Of a stretch of DNA of 64,000 bases, positions 52,859-61,933 are shown in pieces. The position numbers and the translations under genes are program-made. The first letter of the stretch is position 1. Every line of letters begins with the position of its first letter. The stretch is from the NCBI GenBank assembly GCA_043759595.1, contig JAYVLG010000173.1:23106-87105 (forward strand). Direction: 5' to 3'. The notes beneath the pieces are model-generated. The model was not told where the DNA came from and made no database searches. It saw only the letters and a program-made list of their open reading frames with translations. The stretch comes from Sulfurirhabdus sp043759595 (GTDB lineage: Bacteria > Pseudomonadota > Gammaproteobacteria > Burkholderiales > SMCO01).

Positions 52859-53416
52859 ATGGGCAACCGCCTCAGCAAAATATACACCCGCACCGGTGAC
52901 GATGGCACAACCGGTCTCGGCGATGGTGCTCGCACTCCCAAAGACAGCTTGCGCATTAATACTATAGGTGAAGTGGACGAATTGAACAGCCACATCGGGG
53001 TGTTACTCACTGAAGATTTGCCGGAAACAATTCGCAACTGCCTCATCAATGTTCAGCACAAGCTCTTTGATCTGGGTGGGGAACTCAGTATGCCTGGCTC
53101 TGGCTACATTGGCATTACCGCTGATCACACAACCCAATTAGAGGCCATTCTCGACAAGCTGAATGCCCCTCTGCCACCTCTGAAAGAGTTCATCCTGCCA
53201 GGAGGCTCTCGTGCTGCGGCATATTGTCATGTGGCACGAGCTGTTTGTCGGCGCACCGAACGCAGTATCACTTCATTGGCAAAGGCGGAAGAAGTCTCTA
53301 CTGCAAGCCTTATATACCTGAATAGACTCTCTGATCTGCTTTTTGTGATGTGCCGGGCACTGAATGTATATCATGCTCAGGAGGATGTATTATGGAAGCC
53401 AGGTAAAGCAGATTAA
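52859..53416 (+). CDS. Cob(I)alamin adenosyltransferase (PduO type)
   Basis: Transfers the adenosyl group of ATP to cob(I)alamin. The 185-residue protein starts with the glycine-rich ATP loop IYTRTGDDGTTGLGDG, and has the conserved VDELNSHIG and the ArgArg pattern VARAVCRRTERSI and LNRLSDLLFVMCR near the C-terminus. It stands alone here, with no other cobalamin gene nearby. Confidence 0.92.
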   Translation: MGNRLSKIYTRTGDDGTTGLGDGARTPKDSLRINTIGEVDELNSHIGVLLTEDLPETIRNCLINVQHKLFDLGGELSMPGSGYIGITADHTTQLEAILDKLNAPLPPLKEFILPGGSRAAAYCHVARAVCRRTERSITSLAKAEEVSTASLIYLNRLSDLLFVMCRALNVYHAQEDVLWKPGKAD

Positions 53417-53490
53417 CCCCTTACAGAATATGGTCTGCTAAGGCTTTCATAACTGAATACAATCAGTCAGGTCAGCCTTTTATAGCGAAG

Positions 53491-54378
53491 TTAAGCCGGG
53501 AATACCCCGGTAGAAAGATAACGGTCACCCCGGTCGCAGATGATTGAAACTATCACTGCGTTTTCTACCTCATCCGATAATTTTAGCGCAGCGGCCAGCG
53601 CTCCCCCTGAAGAAATGCCTGCAAATATTCCTTCTTCCTGAGCCAGACGCCTGGTCATGATTTCTGCTTCCGACTGAGAAACATAGCGAATGGCATCTAC
53701 GCGCTTGGGATCATAAATTTTAGGCAAATATTCTTCAGGCCACTTTCGAATACCCGGTATTTGCGAACCTTCCTCAGGTTGAACCCCCACAATCTGAATG
53801 CTGGCATTCTGTTCCTTCAAATAACGCGAACATCCCATAATTGTGCCCGTCGTACCCATGCTTGATACAAAATGGGTGATTTTTCCTTGAGTGTCTCGCC
53901 AGATTTCCGGGCCCGTACTTTCATAATGCGCTAGCGGATTATCCGCATTACCAAACTGGTCAAGTATTACCCCTTCACCTGCAGCCTGCATTCGGTTGGC
54001 TGTATCAATCGCCTCTTCCATACTGCCTTTTTTTGATGTTAATACTATCTCCGCGCCAAAAGCGCGCATTACCTGGCGTCGCTCCACGCTCATGTGCTCA
54101 GGCATGACCAGAATCATCCTGTATCCACGCATGGCAGCAGCCATCGCCAGCGCAATGCCGGTATTACCGCTTGTCGCTTCAATCAAGGTATCGCCTGGTT
54201 TGATATCACCTCTAACTTCAGCGTGCATAATCATGGATAGTGCTGGCCGATCTTTCACTGAACCCGCAGGGTTGTTTCCCTCCAGTTTAACCAGAACGAT
54301 ATTACTGGTATTGCCGGGCAAACGTTTCAATTTAACAAGCGGTGTATTACCAACAAAATCTTCAATACTTTTATACAT
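53491..54378 (-). CDS. cysM: Cysteine synthase B (CysM type)
   Basis: PLP enzyme making cysteine from O-acetylserine and sulfide or thiosulfate. The 295-residue protein has the PLP lysine Lys42 in NPAGSVKDRPAL, EATSGNTGIALAMAAA (the phosphate loop and active site) and the CysM-type ISSGGAL. The start ATG lies within the last codons of the GGDEF gene (8-bp overlap), so the two are coupled. Allied with the sulfur genes elsewhere in the window by function only. Confidence 0.94.
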   Translation of the reverse strand: MYKSIEDFVGNTPLVKLKRLPGNTSNIVLVKLEGNNPAGSVKDRPALSMIMHAEVRGDIKPGDTLIEATSGNTGIALAMAAAMRGYRMILVMPEHMSVERRQVMRAFGAEIVLTSKKGSMEEAIDTANRMQAAGEGVILDQFGNADNPLAHYESTGPEIWRDTQGKITHFVSSMGTTGTIMGCSRYLKEQNASIQIVGVQPEEGSQIPGIRKWPEEYLPKIYDPKRVDAIRYVSQSEAEIMTRRLAQEEGIFAGISSGGALAAALKLSDEVENAVIVSIICDRGDRYLSTGVFPA

Positions 54379-55366
54379 CGTTTACTTTCGTCTGCTCTAA
54401 GTTCATACCCTGATATAAATGATCGCATTCTCCAATGACACCCGCCATGGTTACGCAGTTTTTACCTGTCGCTTTAGAGTTTTTTGCTGCCCTTTCGGCA
54501 CGTGCGCAAAATTCTGTCCGTGACTCATCAGGCAATAGAGTTGCCACGCCAAAACTGGCTGTAATTGGCTTCACCATAGGCAATATGATTTGATCTTCCA
54601 ATTCCATACGCAATCTTTCAGCGGCGATCAATGCACCAATCTCATTGGTTTCTGGTAACAAAATTGCAAATTCTTTACCGCCATACCGAACAGCCAAATC
54701 CAGCGTACGAATAGATTGCTGAATCACGGTAGAGACATGAGTCAATATCTCATCCCCTGTCTCACGCCCATAGGACTCATTCACCTGACTGAAATTGTCG
54801 ATATCCAGAATCACCAAAGCAAGTGGACGGCGGTAACGCTCCCAGCGTTCCATCTCCTCATCCAGTTGTGAATCCAGTTTGCTGCGAATGGGTAAACCCG
54901 TCAGGGAGTCCTGAGATTTCAGTGCCAGATTTTCTGACAGTACTTTTTGTAACGTCAACGAACGTTGCGTCAATTGGGCTTTGGCCTCATTGTAGCCAAC
55001 TGTTAAGTTATCTATTTCATTGCTCATGCGTTCAAACGCAGAAATATCCATTTCAGCAACCAGCAGCACCATCTGATTGCGCAAAAAAATATTTCCAGAG
55101 AAAGTTCGACGCATGCCATTTAGTTTGCCTAAAGTAACCAGGCCTGTGTGGAGGAGCCCCCCTTCACCCGGCTCTTTCTTTAGCAAGCTGAAAAATGGGG
55201 GGTCAATAAAAATGGCGCCTGCGCTTTCAGCCGGCAAATCACCTAAAACCGATAAAAAACCCTGATTCGCTTCAACCAATACGCCTTGCTTAGTCATCAA
55301 AGCAACAGAAACAGCACGAAACTCAAGCAACCATACCGGCAAAAAACTAATTGGATTGGCGCTCAA
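54371..55366 (-). CDS. PAS-like/GGDEF domain protein (GGKEF variant)
   Basis: A 331-residue cytoplasmic protein. The N-terminal 110 residues look like a PAS-type sensor (LVEANQGFLSVLGDLPAE), followed by a coiled-coil linker (about 112-150, IDNLTVGYNEAKAQLTQRSLTLQ) and a GGDEF domain from about 152 (SLTGLPIRSKLDSQL). The active-site loop reads GGKEF (229-233) instead of GGDEF/GGEEF, while Asp188 and the I-site RTLD (220-223, five residues before the loop) remain. The third position change may reduce or abolish cyclase activity. Coupled to cysM. Confidence 0.85.
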   Translation of the reverse strand: MSANPISFLPVWLLEFRAVSVALMTKQGVLVEANQGFLSVLGDLPAESAGAIFIDPPFFSLLKKEPGEGGLLHTGLVTLGKLNGMRRTFSGNIFLRNQMVLLVAEMDISAFERMSNEIDNLTVGYNEAKAQLTQRSLTLQKVLSENLALKSQDSLTGLPIRSKLDSQLDEEMERWERYRRPLALVILDIDNFSQVNESYGRETGDEILTHVSTVIQQSIRTLDLAVRYGGKEFAILLPETNEIGALIAAERLRMELEDQIILPMVKPITASFGVATLLPDESRTEFCARAERAAKNSKATGKNCVTMAGVIGECDHLYQGMNLEQTKVNDV

Positions 55367-55396
55367 AATAAATACCCCTCCTGCTCCATGACAATC

Positions 55397-56896
55397 TTAA
55401 GACGTAACTGGCGCGCGACCATAGACATCATCAAAACGAACAATATCATCTTCCTCCAAATACGGACCACTCTGGATTTCAATAATTTGCAAAGGAATTC
55501 TGCCTGGATTTTCCAAACGATGACGATTGGTTTGTGGAATATAAGTAGACTGATTTTCTTCAAGGAAAATTTCCTTATCGCCATTGGTAATCTTGGCCGT
55601 CCCCGCAATAACCACCCAGTGCTCTGAACGATGAAAATGCATTTGCATGGAGAGTTTTGCGCCAGGATTAACAACAATCCGTTTAATCTTGTAACGCGCC
55701 CCTTCTTCCAGAATGGTATAACTTCCCCAGGGACGGGTTACTGTCATGTGAATTTCAGTAAGATGCTGGTGCGTCTCTTTCACAGAGGCTACCAACTGTT
55801 TCAAATCCTGCACTCTGTCTCGCGGGCAAACCATGGTTGCATCCCGTGTTTGCACAACAGCTAAATTCTGCAAACCCAATGTAGCGATCAGACCATGTTC
55901 ACTCCATAACAGGTTGTCCTGGCTATCTACCGCCAGCACCTCACCCTTTACCATATTTCCTTGTTCGTCCTTATCCCGCTGCTGGTAAATGGCTTCCCAG
56001 CTTCCAAGATCATTCCAACCCATGTCAACGGGAACTACAGCCACTTTATCTGCCAGCTCCAGCACGCCGTAATCAATTGAGAGATCGGGCAATGCAGCAT
56101 AGGTATCAAAATCAGCTACTTTGCCGCCCCCGTTTGAAAGTGACAACGCCGCTGTATGAATGGCAGGCTGATATTTTTTCAGCATGGCAAGGAAGATATC
56201 CGCACGAAATACGAACATGCCGCCATTCCAGTAATAACCGCCCTGCTTTAAATAGGAGCGCGCGGTTTTTGCGTCTGGTTTTTCCACAAATCGCGACACA
56301 CTCATTGCGCCAGAAGCTTTGCTCGCAGTTTTCTTTTGTAACGCAGCGCCAGCCTGAATATAACCGTAACCAACCGCAGGTTCGGTGGGCTGCATACCAA
56401 ATAATGTCAGGTATCCATTCAGCGCAGCTTCTTCCGCTGATTCCCATGCCTGATTAAACGCAACCTGATCTGAAACAGCATGATCAGAAGAAAAAACTCC
56501 AATCAAGGCTTTCGGATCTTTTTCAGCAATACTGGCAACTGCCCAGGCAATCGCAGGCAACGTGTTGCGGCCAATCGGTTCCGACAAAACATTATCAGCG
56601 AGAGACGCATGGATAGAATGAAGTTGCCCCATCACCTCAAACCGATGATCAGCATGGGTGACGGTGATTAACTTGTCATGCGCAACTCTAGGCAGCAAGC
56701 GACGCGCAGTTTGCTGAAGCAGCGAATCCTCACCATTAAGAGCCAGCAGCTGCTTGGGCATGGCCGATCTGGATAAAGGCCAGAGACGAGTACCTGAGCC
56801 GCCTGCAAGTATGATCGCGTAGCGTTCACCTGCAGATTTAATAGTTGGTATGTTTTTATTCTTTACTGAAGTCTGTTTAGCTGAAGAAGTACCCAT
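55397..56896 (-). CDS. manC: Mannose-1-phosphate guanylyltransferase / mannose-6-phosphate isomerase (ManC/CpsB type)
   Basis: Makes GDP-mannose for surface polysaccharide. The 499-residue protein has the N-terminal pyrophosphorylase loop ILAGGSGTRLWPLSR, the FVEKPD motif, and a C-terminal cupin (type II phosphomannose isomerase) domain with RPWGSYTILEEG and MQMHFHRSEHWVVIAGTA. GGGAGAGAC precedes the ATG. It stands apart from any polysaccharide cluster in this window. Confidence 0.94.
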   Translation of the reverse strand: MGTSSAKQTSVKNKNIPTIKSAGERYAIILAGGSGTRLWPLSRSAMPKQLLALNGEDSLLQQTARRLLPRVAHDKLITVTHADHRFEVMGQLHSIHASLADNVLSEPIGRNTLPAIAWAVASIAEKDPKALIGVFSSDHAVSDQVAFNQAWESAEEAALNGYLTLFGMQPTEPAVGYGYIQAGAALQKKTASKASGAMSVSRFVEKPDAKTARSYLKQGGYYWNGGMFVFRADIFLAMLKKYQPAIHTAALSLSNGGGKVADFDTYAALPDLSIDYGVLELADKVAVVPVDMGWNDLGSWEAIYQQRDKDEQGNMVKGEVLAVDSQDNLLWSEHGLIATLGLQNLAVVQTRDATMVCPRDRVQDLKQLVASVKETHQHLTEIHMTVTRPWGSYTILEEGARYKIKRIVVNPGAKLSMQMHFHRSEHWVVIAGTAKITNGDKEIFLEENQSTYIPQTNRHRLENPGRIPLQIIEIQSGPYLEEDDIVRFDDVYGRAPVTS

Positions 56897-56974
56897 GTCT
56901 CTCCCTTATGAAGCATCCTCAAAATATGTGTTTTCAGAACACAGCTCTAAATAGTTCCCATCCGGAAACGCTAT

Positions 56975-57064
56975 ACCCCCTCTCCCCTTGTGGGAGAGGG
57001 TTGGGGAGGGGGTTGAATTTAAACACCCTCTCCCTGGCCCTCCCCCATCGAGGGGGAGGTAAAA
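56975..57064. repeat. Palindromic CT-rich/GA-rich repeat (CCCTCTCCC type)
   Basis: CCCCCTCTCCCC/GGGAGAGGG and the second pair CCCTCTCCC...GGGGGAGG form two nested inverted repeats. The outer flanks TAGTTCCCATC (about 56951) and GATGAGAACTA (57068) are also inverted. It lies 80 bp after the manC start on the non-coding side. Similar elements are common in Proteobacteria as dispersed repeats. Confidence 0.65.
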
Positions 57065-57298
57065 CAGATGAGAACTAAATAGCTTATTATGATTTCACTA
57101 CTATAGCGTATTGCAAGCCGTCGGCAAACTGCCCCGGGCAGAAAAATAAACCCATACATCTAAAAAATACCGAAAGTTGCAGCGGAGTAAAAATCCAGTT
57201 GAATTTATTGGTAGATGAATACCCCGTATTGCAACAGACCGCTGAAACAACAGGAGAAGATTGTAGAGGAGAATTATGAAGGTTTGGAGATCGAAGGT
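57065..57298. other. Gene-free interval between manC and the ComEA-like gene
   Basis: Together with 56897-57064 this makes 402 bp without a gene. Apart from the CT-rich repeat I see no gene, terminator or clear promoter. Confidence 0.4.
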
Positions 57299-57631
57299 CT
57301 AACGAATAACCCCTTTCCAGTTTCCTGCAGAATCAATTTTATTCGTTGAACTTGCGCTATCTGAAACAGCCTTCGGCTGAGAAGCAGTAATCTTTGAACG
57401 AATATTATCAATTGTTTTTGGACCAATGCCTGCTACGTTATCAAGCTCATCCACATTTTTGAACGGACCATGCTCTTTTCGGTAAGCAATTATTGCCTTT
57501 GCCTTGCCCGGGCCAATCCCAGGGACAGATTCCAGATGTGTGCGGCTGGATGTATTGATATCCACTGGTGCAGCAAATGCAGGCGCTGCAAATAAACAGC
57601 AGAGAACAAAGTTGATAAATAATGTCTTCAT
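57299..57631 (-). CDS. ComEA-like helix-hairpin-helix protein
   Basis: A secreted or membrane-tethered DNA-binding protein of 110 residues. It has a signal peptide (MKTLFINFVLCCLFAAPAFAA) and a helix-hairpin-helix pair, VDINTSSRTHLESVPGIGPGKAKAIIAYR and NVDELDNVAGIGPKTIDNIRSKI, then a short Ser/Ala-rich tail. ComEA binds incoming DNA in competence; in proteobacteria the short form is a periplasmic ComEA-type protein. The upstream 25 codons of the longer frame are excluded. Confidence 0.88.
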   Translation of the reverse strand: MKTLFINFVLCCLFAAPAFAAPVDINTSSRTHLESVPGIGPGKAKAIIAYRKEHGPFKNVDELDNVAGIGPKTIDNIRSKITASQPKAVSDSASSTNKIDSAGNWKGVIR

Positions 57632-57981
57632 TTCCAATTTTCCAAAAATATTGCAGTCAAACAAATAATATTTTGGCATTATCATGTTATTGTCATTAAT
57701 ATTCAACTGTAGCCATTAAAAATTAGCAGATAAGATGATACGTTTACAGAGTTGATAAATGCTGTTGTTGATTTCAGGAAAGGTGAATTGGCAATTTCGA
57801 CCCATTTGCGTCAGTCACCACCTCATCGCTATTGGTCTGCAATTAAATCATCAACAGCCATCCACTTTATTAAATTTTTGCTTATTTCATTTCAACTACA
57901 CCGTCAGTTATTGATTTACAGTATTATTAACTAAAGTTTCAAAGTTCATTTTACCCAATAAATCTTCCCGGAATCCTTGAT
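57632..57981. other. AT-rich gene-free interval left of the transposase region
   Basis: No coding gene is seen in 350 bp. A 60-codon plus-strand frame from a TTG at 57752 has no ribosome site or family resemblance. This interval should contain the left end of the decayed transposon (near 57960-57980), but I could not fix a terminal inverted repeat. Confidence 0.4.
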
Positions 57982-58125
57982 TCACTTAGCTTCCAGCCGC
58001 ATGGTTCGAACATCAAGTTGCAGGGCTTACACAAAGAAGCTTTGCACATGGAGCTCAATTGTCTCCATCACCTGAGTGACGGTATCTCCAAGCAACTCCC
58101 TCATCTCACTCAGCGCACCGCTAAT

Positions 58126-58142
58126 CCGAGATTTTCCATTAG
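58126..58142 (+). repeat. Left terminal inverted repeat of the IS1380 element
   Basis: CCGAGATTTTCCATTAG, exact inverse of 59614-59630. Flanked on the outside by CTAAT (58121-58125), which recurs at 59631-59635 as the target duplication. Confidence 0.92.
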
Positions 58143-58149
58143 AGACTCA

Positions 58150-59508
58150 TCATGGCGAATAAATCGGCGTAAATTTGGCTGGCAAATCGAATGTTTTTGC
58201 GGCATCCCACAAGCCTTGCATCCATGCACGTTGTTGCATCGCCAACGCCAGATTCAAGATAGGTTTTCGACTTTCGGTGGTGATGTAAGCCGCCTTCGCA
58301 AACAATTTGTAACGCAGTGTTTGCAGCGTATGTTGCACTGAAGTGGAAGAATGCTTTACCGCACTGGTTTTAAGCAGGACCTGACGCAATAAACTCATCA
58401 GGTTATAGGCCAGCATCACCGTGTTGAGCGCCGCCTCAGTCGCCCAAAAGTCCTTCATATTGAAGCTGTCAGCGGCAAAATCATATTTGAGTTCTTTAAT
58501 CCGGTTCTCGCAGTCAGCACGTCCTCGATAAATGCGCCAGATCACTTCAGCTGGCAAATCCAAATCGGTCACCAGAGCAGAAAATCGCCACTTGCCAATC
58601 ACAGGATCATCGGCAAACAGGTTCAACGTCTTGCCCTTGGGTGTAGCACGCTGTTCGATGTGCTGCCGTATTCCGACCACCCAACGTGGTTTGCTCCACG
58701 CATTGGCCTGATAGGCAAAGCGGGTCAACTCGATGCCATTGACTGGTTTGCCCTGCTCATCAAGCAAAACCCACCAGCCAGCGGCACTCACCAGCGCGCG
58801 TTGCAAAGGCTGATTCTGACGCAGCGCGATGATGTGATGCATCTGCTGTTGATCGAAAGCGCTGTCGCTAAACCCGCTATCCGCACGTAACAGAGACACG
58901 TGTTTGTCTCCCAATCGGTGCAGGGTATTGGCCAAAAATGCCTGCACGTTATTGGCTGAACTGCTGTTGCCAGGACGCAGCCAGCAATTGGCAATCATGC
59001 GAGTGTCAGCGACAAAGGCCATCAAGGGATGATGACTGGCACGTCCGCGTTTGGCCGGATTGTAGCCGCGTGCCGCCCCTTCTTGCGCTCCGTAGCGCGT
59101 CATCACGGTGGAATCCAAATCGAGCGTGATGCCATTGATGGACAATTGGCCAAACATCCAGTTGTACAGGGGGTCCATCACAGACTCATTCGTACCTTGA
59201 GTAAATTTATTGAATAGCCGCATGACGGCTTTGAAGTTGGCCATGCGTTTGAAGCCGAATAATCGTTTTAAGACTGGGTCATGTCGTGTGACTTCAGCAT
59301 GCTCAAAACGATTGGCGCCACACCATACCGAGAGCATGAATTGGGTGATGAGTTGCTCTGGACGATAGCCCCGATTGCTGCCGGGCTGCGGCAAACCAGA
59401 AGCGGTAAGGGCGGACTCAAATCCCAAGTGGTCCAGCATCCGTTTCATCAGCCCCATGCCGCCCCAGGCAGTGATTTCTTTGTCGGTAAAACGCAGGTCA
59501 AATTCCAT
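58150..59508 (-). CDS. IS1380-family transposase
   Basis: A 452-residue DDE transposase. It has the catalytic Asp in GITLDLDSTVMTRYG, the second in LLRADSGFSDSAF and the glutamate region YRGRADCENRIKELKYDFAADSF typical of IS1380. GGAG lies six bases before the second of two tandem ATG codons (59508; the first is 59511). No internal stop or frameshift. The stop is 8 bp inside the left inverted repeat. Confidence 0.93.
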   Translation of the reverse strand: MEFDLRFTDKEITAWGGMGLMKRMLDHLGFESALTASGLPQPGSNRGYRPEQLITQFMLSVWCGANRFEHAEVTRHDPVLKRLFGFKRMANFKAVMRLFNKFTQGTNESVMDPLYNWMFGQLSINGITLDLDSTVMTRYGAQEGAARGYNPAKRGRASHHPLMAFVADTRMIANCWLRPGNSSSANNVQAFLANTLHRLGDKHVSLLRADSGFSDSAFDQQQMHHIIALRQNQPLQRALVSAAGWWVLLDEQGKPVNGIELTRFAYQANAWSKPRWVVGIRQHIEQRATPKGKTLNLFADDPVIGKWRFSALVTDLDLPAEVIWRIYRGRADCENRIKELKYDFAADSFNMKDFWATEAALNTVMLAYNLMSLLRQVLLKTSAVKHSSTSVQHTLQTLRYKLFAKAAYITTESRKPILNLALAMQQRAWMQGLWDAAKTFDLPAKFTPIYSP

Positions 59509-59613
59509 CATTATCTCCGCACTGAAATCGCGATTACTTATTTTAGACCAGAAACACTCTAAAAATAATAAAAATCAATTGCTTGTTCTAATGGTTTCCA
59601 TTAGAAAATGGCA

Positions 59614-59630
59614 CTAATGGAAAATCTCGG
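59614..59630 (-). repeat. Right terminal inverted repeat of the IS1380 element
   Basis: CTAATGGAAAATCTCGG, exact reverse complement of 58126-58142. Outside it lies CTAAT. Confidence 0.92.
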
Positions 59631-60687
59631 CTAATCAACGCACGAAAGAACTGCCATAGATGCTCAGCGTAATCGATAGATGTCGCATTTGTCGATAGCT
59701 GCTTGCGCATATCGGCGAAGCCATTGGCTTGGTGCAAAGACTTGGCGCTCAGTTAGCCAATATTTCATGGCATTTTTCTTCATCTGCAGGATCGGTGTCA
59801 ACAGCGACTCGTCGGCCAAACGAATCATCGGCTTGGTGCCGAACCAGGCATCCGCGAGCTGGTAATCCGCCTCAATCCCTTCGCGTTGCGCACGATGAAT
59901 CATGTCTCTCGCCATCTGTGGTTTGCTATGTTTATCCGCCACCCGGTAATGTTTCGCCACAACGCTGCGGACATCCCGAAACGGTTGGTGCAGACCTTGT
60001 GCCTTAACTGCGCTGATAAATAGCTCGCAATCCAACGGCGCAAATCCCGCAACACTACTCAAACCCAAAGTCAGAACCTGCTGTCCCATGACATGTCGCC
60101 CCGAAGTGTGATCAAAATGATTGGATACCCCAGGCATCCTTTTGCCATAACGGTCTTGAATGGAGTCATCCAACACGAACGCACTGGATTGGCTCGATAC
60201 TTTCATGCTCCGCACCGCTTGGTGTGCTAGCTTCAAGTGAACAGACCGCCAATTCCAGTCTTCCCGATTCATGGCTGCATACAGGGCATCTGTCCGTGCA
60301 CTGGAAAAGGTTTGCAATGACTCCCTTGCAAACATGCCAATCAAGTCCACTTTCAGCCAGACCCAAAGTATCAAACAGTACACCAGTTCATGCGCCGACG
60401 TGCCTGAACGCTTGTGGAAGCCAGCGCGAGTCAACCGCGTATTCATGCCTACCTGCTGCCACAGATCAGCGAACAAGTTATCGATGAGACAGCCTCCGCT
60501 TTGAAGTATGTTTGCCGTCAAGGATGGAAGTGCTATTGGTTTTGTGTCATGATTCATCGCGGTCTTTTGAGTAGGTTCTGGAAGTTTGCAAGACAACCAT
60601 TGCTATACTCTTTTAAAGACAGAAATTACCTTTTATATCATTACTTTATGTGTTTATTTTAGAGGTTTTTGAACTCCGAAACTTTAG

Positions 60688-60765
60688 TTAATTAAAAAAT
60701 AAATAAATGATCACCAAAACGATTACTGGAATACCCAGAAGCCATCCAATTAAATATTTACCCAT
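60688..60765 (-). CDS. Very small (25-residue) hydrophobic membrane peptide
   Basis: MGKYLIGWLLGIPVIVLVI then IYLFFN, a single membrane-spanning peptide. AGGAG lies eight bases upstream of the ATG with good spacing. Similar very short peptides of the form MGKYLxGWLLGxP are, to my recollection, common in Proteobacteria, usually unannotated. The role is unknown. The stop is TAA at 60688-60690. Confidence 0.7.
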   Translation of the reverse strand: MGKYLIGWLLGIPVIVLVIIYLFFN

Positions 60766-61500
60766 CACAATGCTCCTTTAGTTGCTCGAATGAATAATCT
60801 GCGCTCGTTTAAAAACATGATTTCACGAGCGCTCGCCGCTTATCCGAAATTTGATAACCAATCAGCTTGCTGGATAAAGCTTGTCGTTTCAGTATAGTTG
60901 TAGAGCACGGAATGTTCTGTACGATAACGCACATATAAATTGAAATTTGCCTTTATTAATGGATCGCTATCGATAAGCAGATCAAACGTTATTTCCACAT
61001 CGCGCATTTGTATACGTGTCTCCAGGTTTTAGATCGGTAGTGCGAACGTCTATTGTATGCGTTTCGCACAGATTATTACATCGGCATCCACGCTCCTCCT
61101 ACGCCAATTTTGGAAAGACAGTTTGGGCAGGCGTTGGAAGAACAGTAATTGCCGAATCCAGAACCGATAGACATCTTGTGTGAGGGGGCTGAGGAATCGA
61201 CGTCGTCAGACCACATGAACCTGATCCATCAGACGTGGTCGGCGAGGCGACGATATTGCTTTGAGGGGATTAGCTAATCGGCCCCCAAAAAAGTGTTATT
61301 ACAGGTTGAAGGTCAAAGCCTCCACAGTACACTGACGTCAACAATCCGTGCTATTGTTGTATATGGGAACAGACAACCTCGGAGCATACACAATGCATCA
61401 ACCTGTTATTACTTATCGGCATTTGCTGGGAATTTCAATAGTCCTGACCGGCAGATCTGGTGAATAACGGTTAACTACTTCCCTCTCTGGTCGATCTTCC
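60766..61500. other. 735-bp interval without a confident gene
   Basis: No confident gene is found. A short plus-strand frame at 61393-61467 (24 residues) has GGAG eight bases before its ATG but resembles nothing. Around 61090-61280 a plus-strand stretch reads like decayed coding sequence (for example PPTPILERQFGQALEEQ, then a stop) but I cannot name the family. This is probably eroded, formerly coding DNA beside the transposon. Confidence 0.4.
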
Positions 61501-61845
61501 GTGTACGAACCCAAAACACATCCACCAATCCCTCGCAATCTGTTCGTCAGGCGAGTGCTGCTCCATGCGGCGACAGCGCTCGGTCTGTTGCTGGCCTCAC
61601 TCATGCTCGGTATAGCAGGCTACGCGTACTTCGAGCAACTCCCGTGGCGCGATGCATTCTTGAATACTGCAATGCTGTTGGGCGGAATGGGGCCTGTAGA
61701 CCCGCCACTAACGGATGGAGGCAAGTTATTTGCTGGCCTGTTTGCACTCTACGCAGGCTTGGTATTCCTGATCGTAGTGGCCCTTGTCTTCGCGCCGGTA
61801 GTGCACCGTATCATGCACAAGTTCCACTGGGAAAAAGATATTTAG
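61501..61845 (+). CDS. Two-helix membrane protein with a pore-loop-like segment
   Basis: A 114-residue protein (GTG start) with two hydrophobic helices, about residues 22-46 (HAATALGLLLASLMLGIAG) and 79-103 (LFAGLFALYAGLVFLIVVALVFAPV). Between them is an amphipathic turn, FLNTAMLLGGMGPVDPP. The layout helix-loop-helix resembles two-TM K+ channel pore modules, but the filter T-V-G-Y-G is absent; LLGGMGPV stands in its place. It may be a channel relative of unknown selectivity or a small membrane protein of another kind. It lies 88 bp before the VIT gene. Codon use appears more G/C-rich than the main chromosomal block. Confidence 0.65.
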   Translation: MYEPKTHPPIPRNLFVRRVLLHAATALGLLLASLMLGIAGYAYFEQLPWRDAFLNTAMLLGGMGPVDPPLTDGGKLFAGLFALYAGLVFLIVVALVFAPVVHRIMHKFHWEKDI

Positions 61846-61933
61846 GTTCAGAATGTTGGCCAACCACACATCTAACCCCTCATGTCGAATGTTGAGGATT
61901 CGCTATGCACATCTTTGAGAAAGAATAAACGTG

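Larger units (their letters stand above)
58126..59630. mobile_element. Complete IS1380-family insertion sequence
   Basis: A 1505-bp element bounded by perfect 17-bp terminal inverted repeats CCGAGATTTTCCATTAG and flanked by an exact 5-bp target duplication CTAAT (58121-58125 and 59631-59635). It carries one intact transposase gene. It has inserted into an older transposase gene, whose halves can be rejoined by removing the element and one copy of the duplication. Intact ends, the perfect duplication and the full-length gene suggest a recent insertion. Confidence 0.93.
57982..60557 (-). pseudogene. Decayed IS4-like (DDE) transposase, split by IS1380 insertion
   Basis: The 5' part (60557-59664, about 297 residues) begins MNHDTKPIALPSLTANILQS and includes the catalytic Asp segments FVLDDSIQDRYGK and YQLADAWFGTK. 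It then goes out of frame at about 59664. In the +1 frame the coding resumes as DYAEHLWQFFRALIS (59631-59662) and continues on the far side of the IS1380 element as GALSEMRELLGDTV...QSFF (58125 down to 58030). There, after Phe-Phe-Val, a TAA replaces an expected sense codon; the remaining ALQLDVRTMRLEAK runs to the TGA at 57982-57984. The region that would hold the third catalytic acid seems deleted. The transposase is therefore inactivated three ways: frameshift, nonsense and insertion. Confidence 0.78.

Noticed and set aside
57752..57934. 60-codon plus-strand frame left of the transposase region
   Set aside because: TTG start, no ribosome site, AT-rich with no family resemblance.
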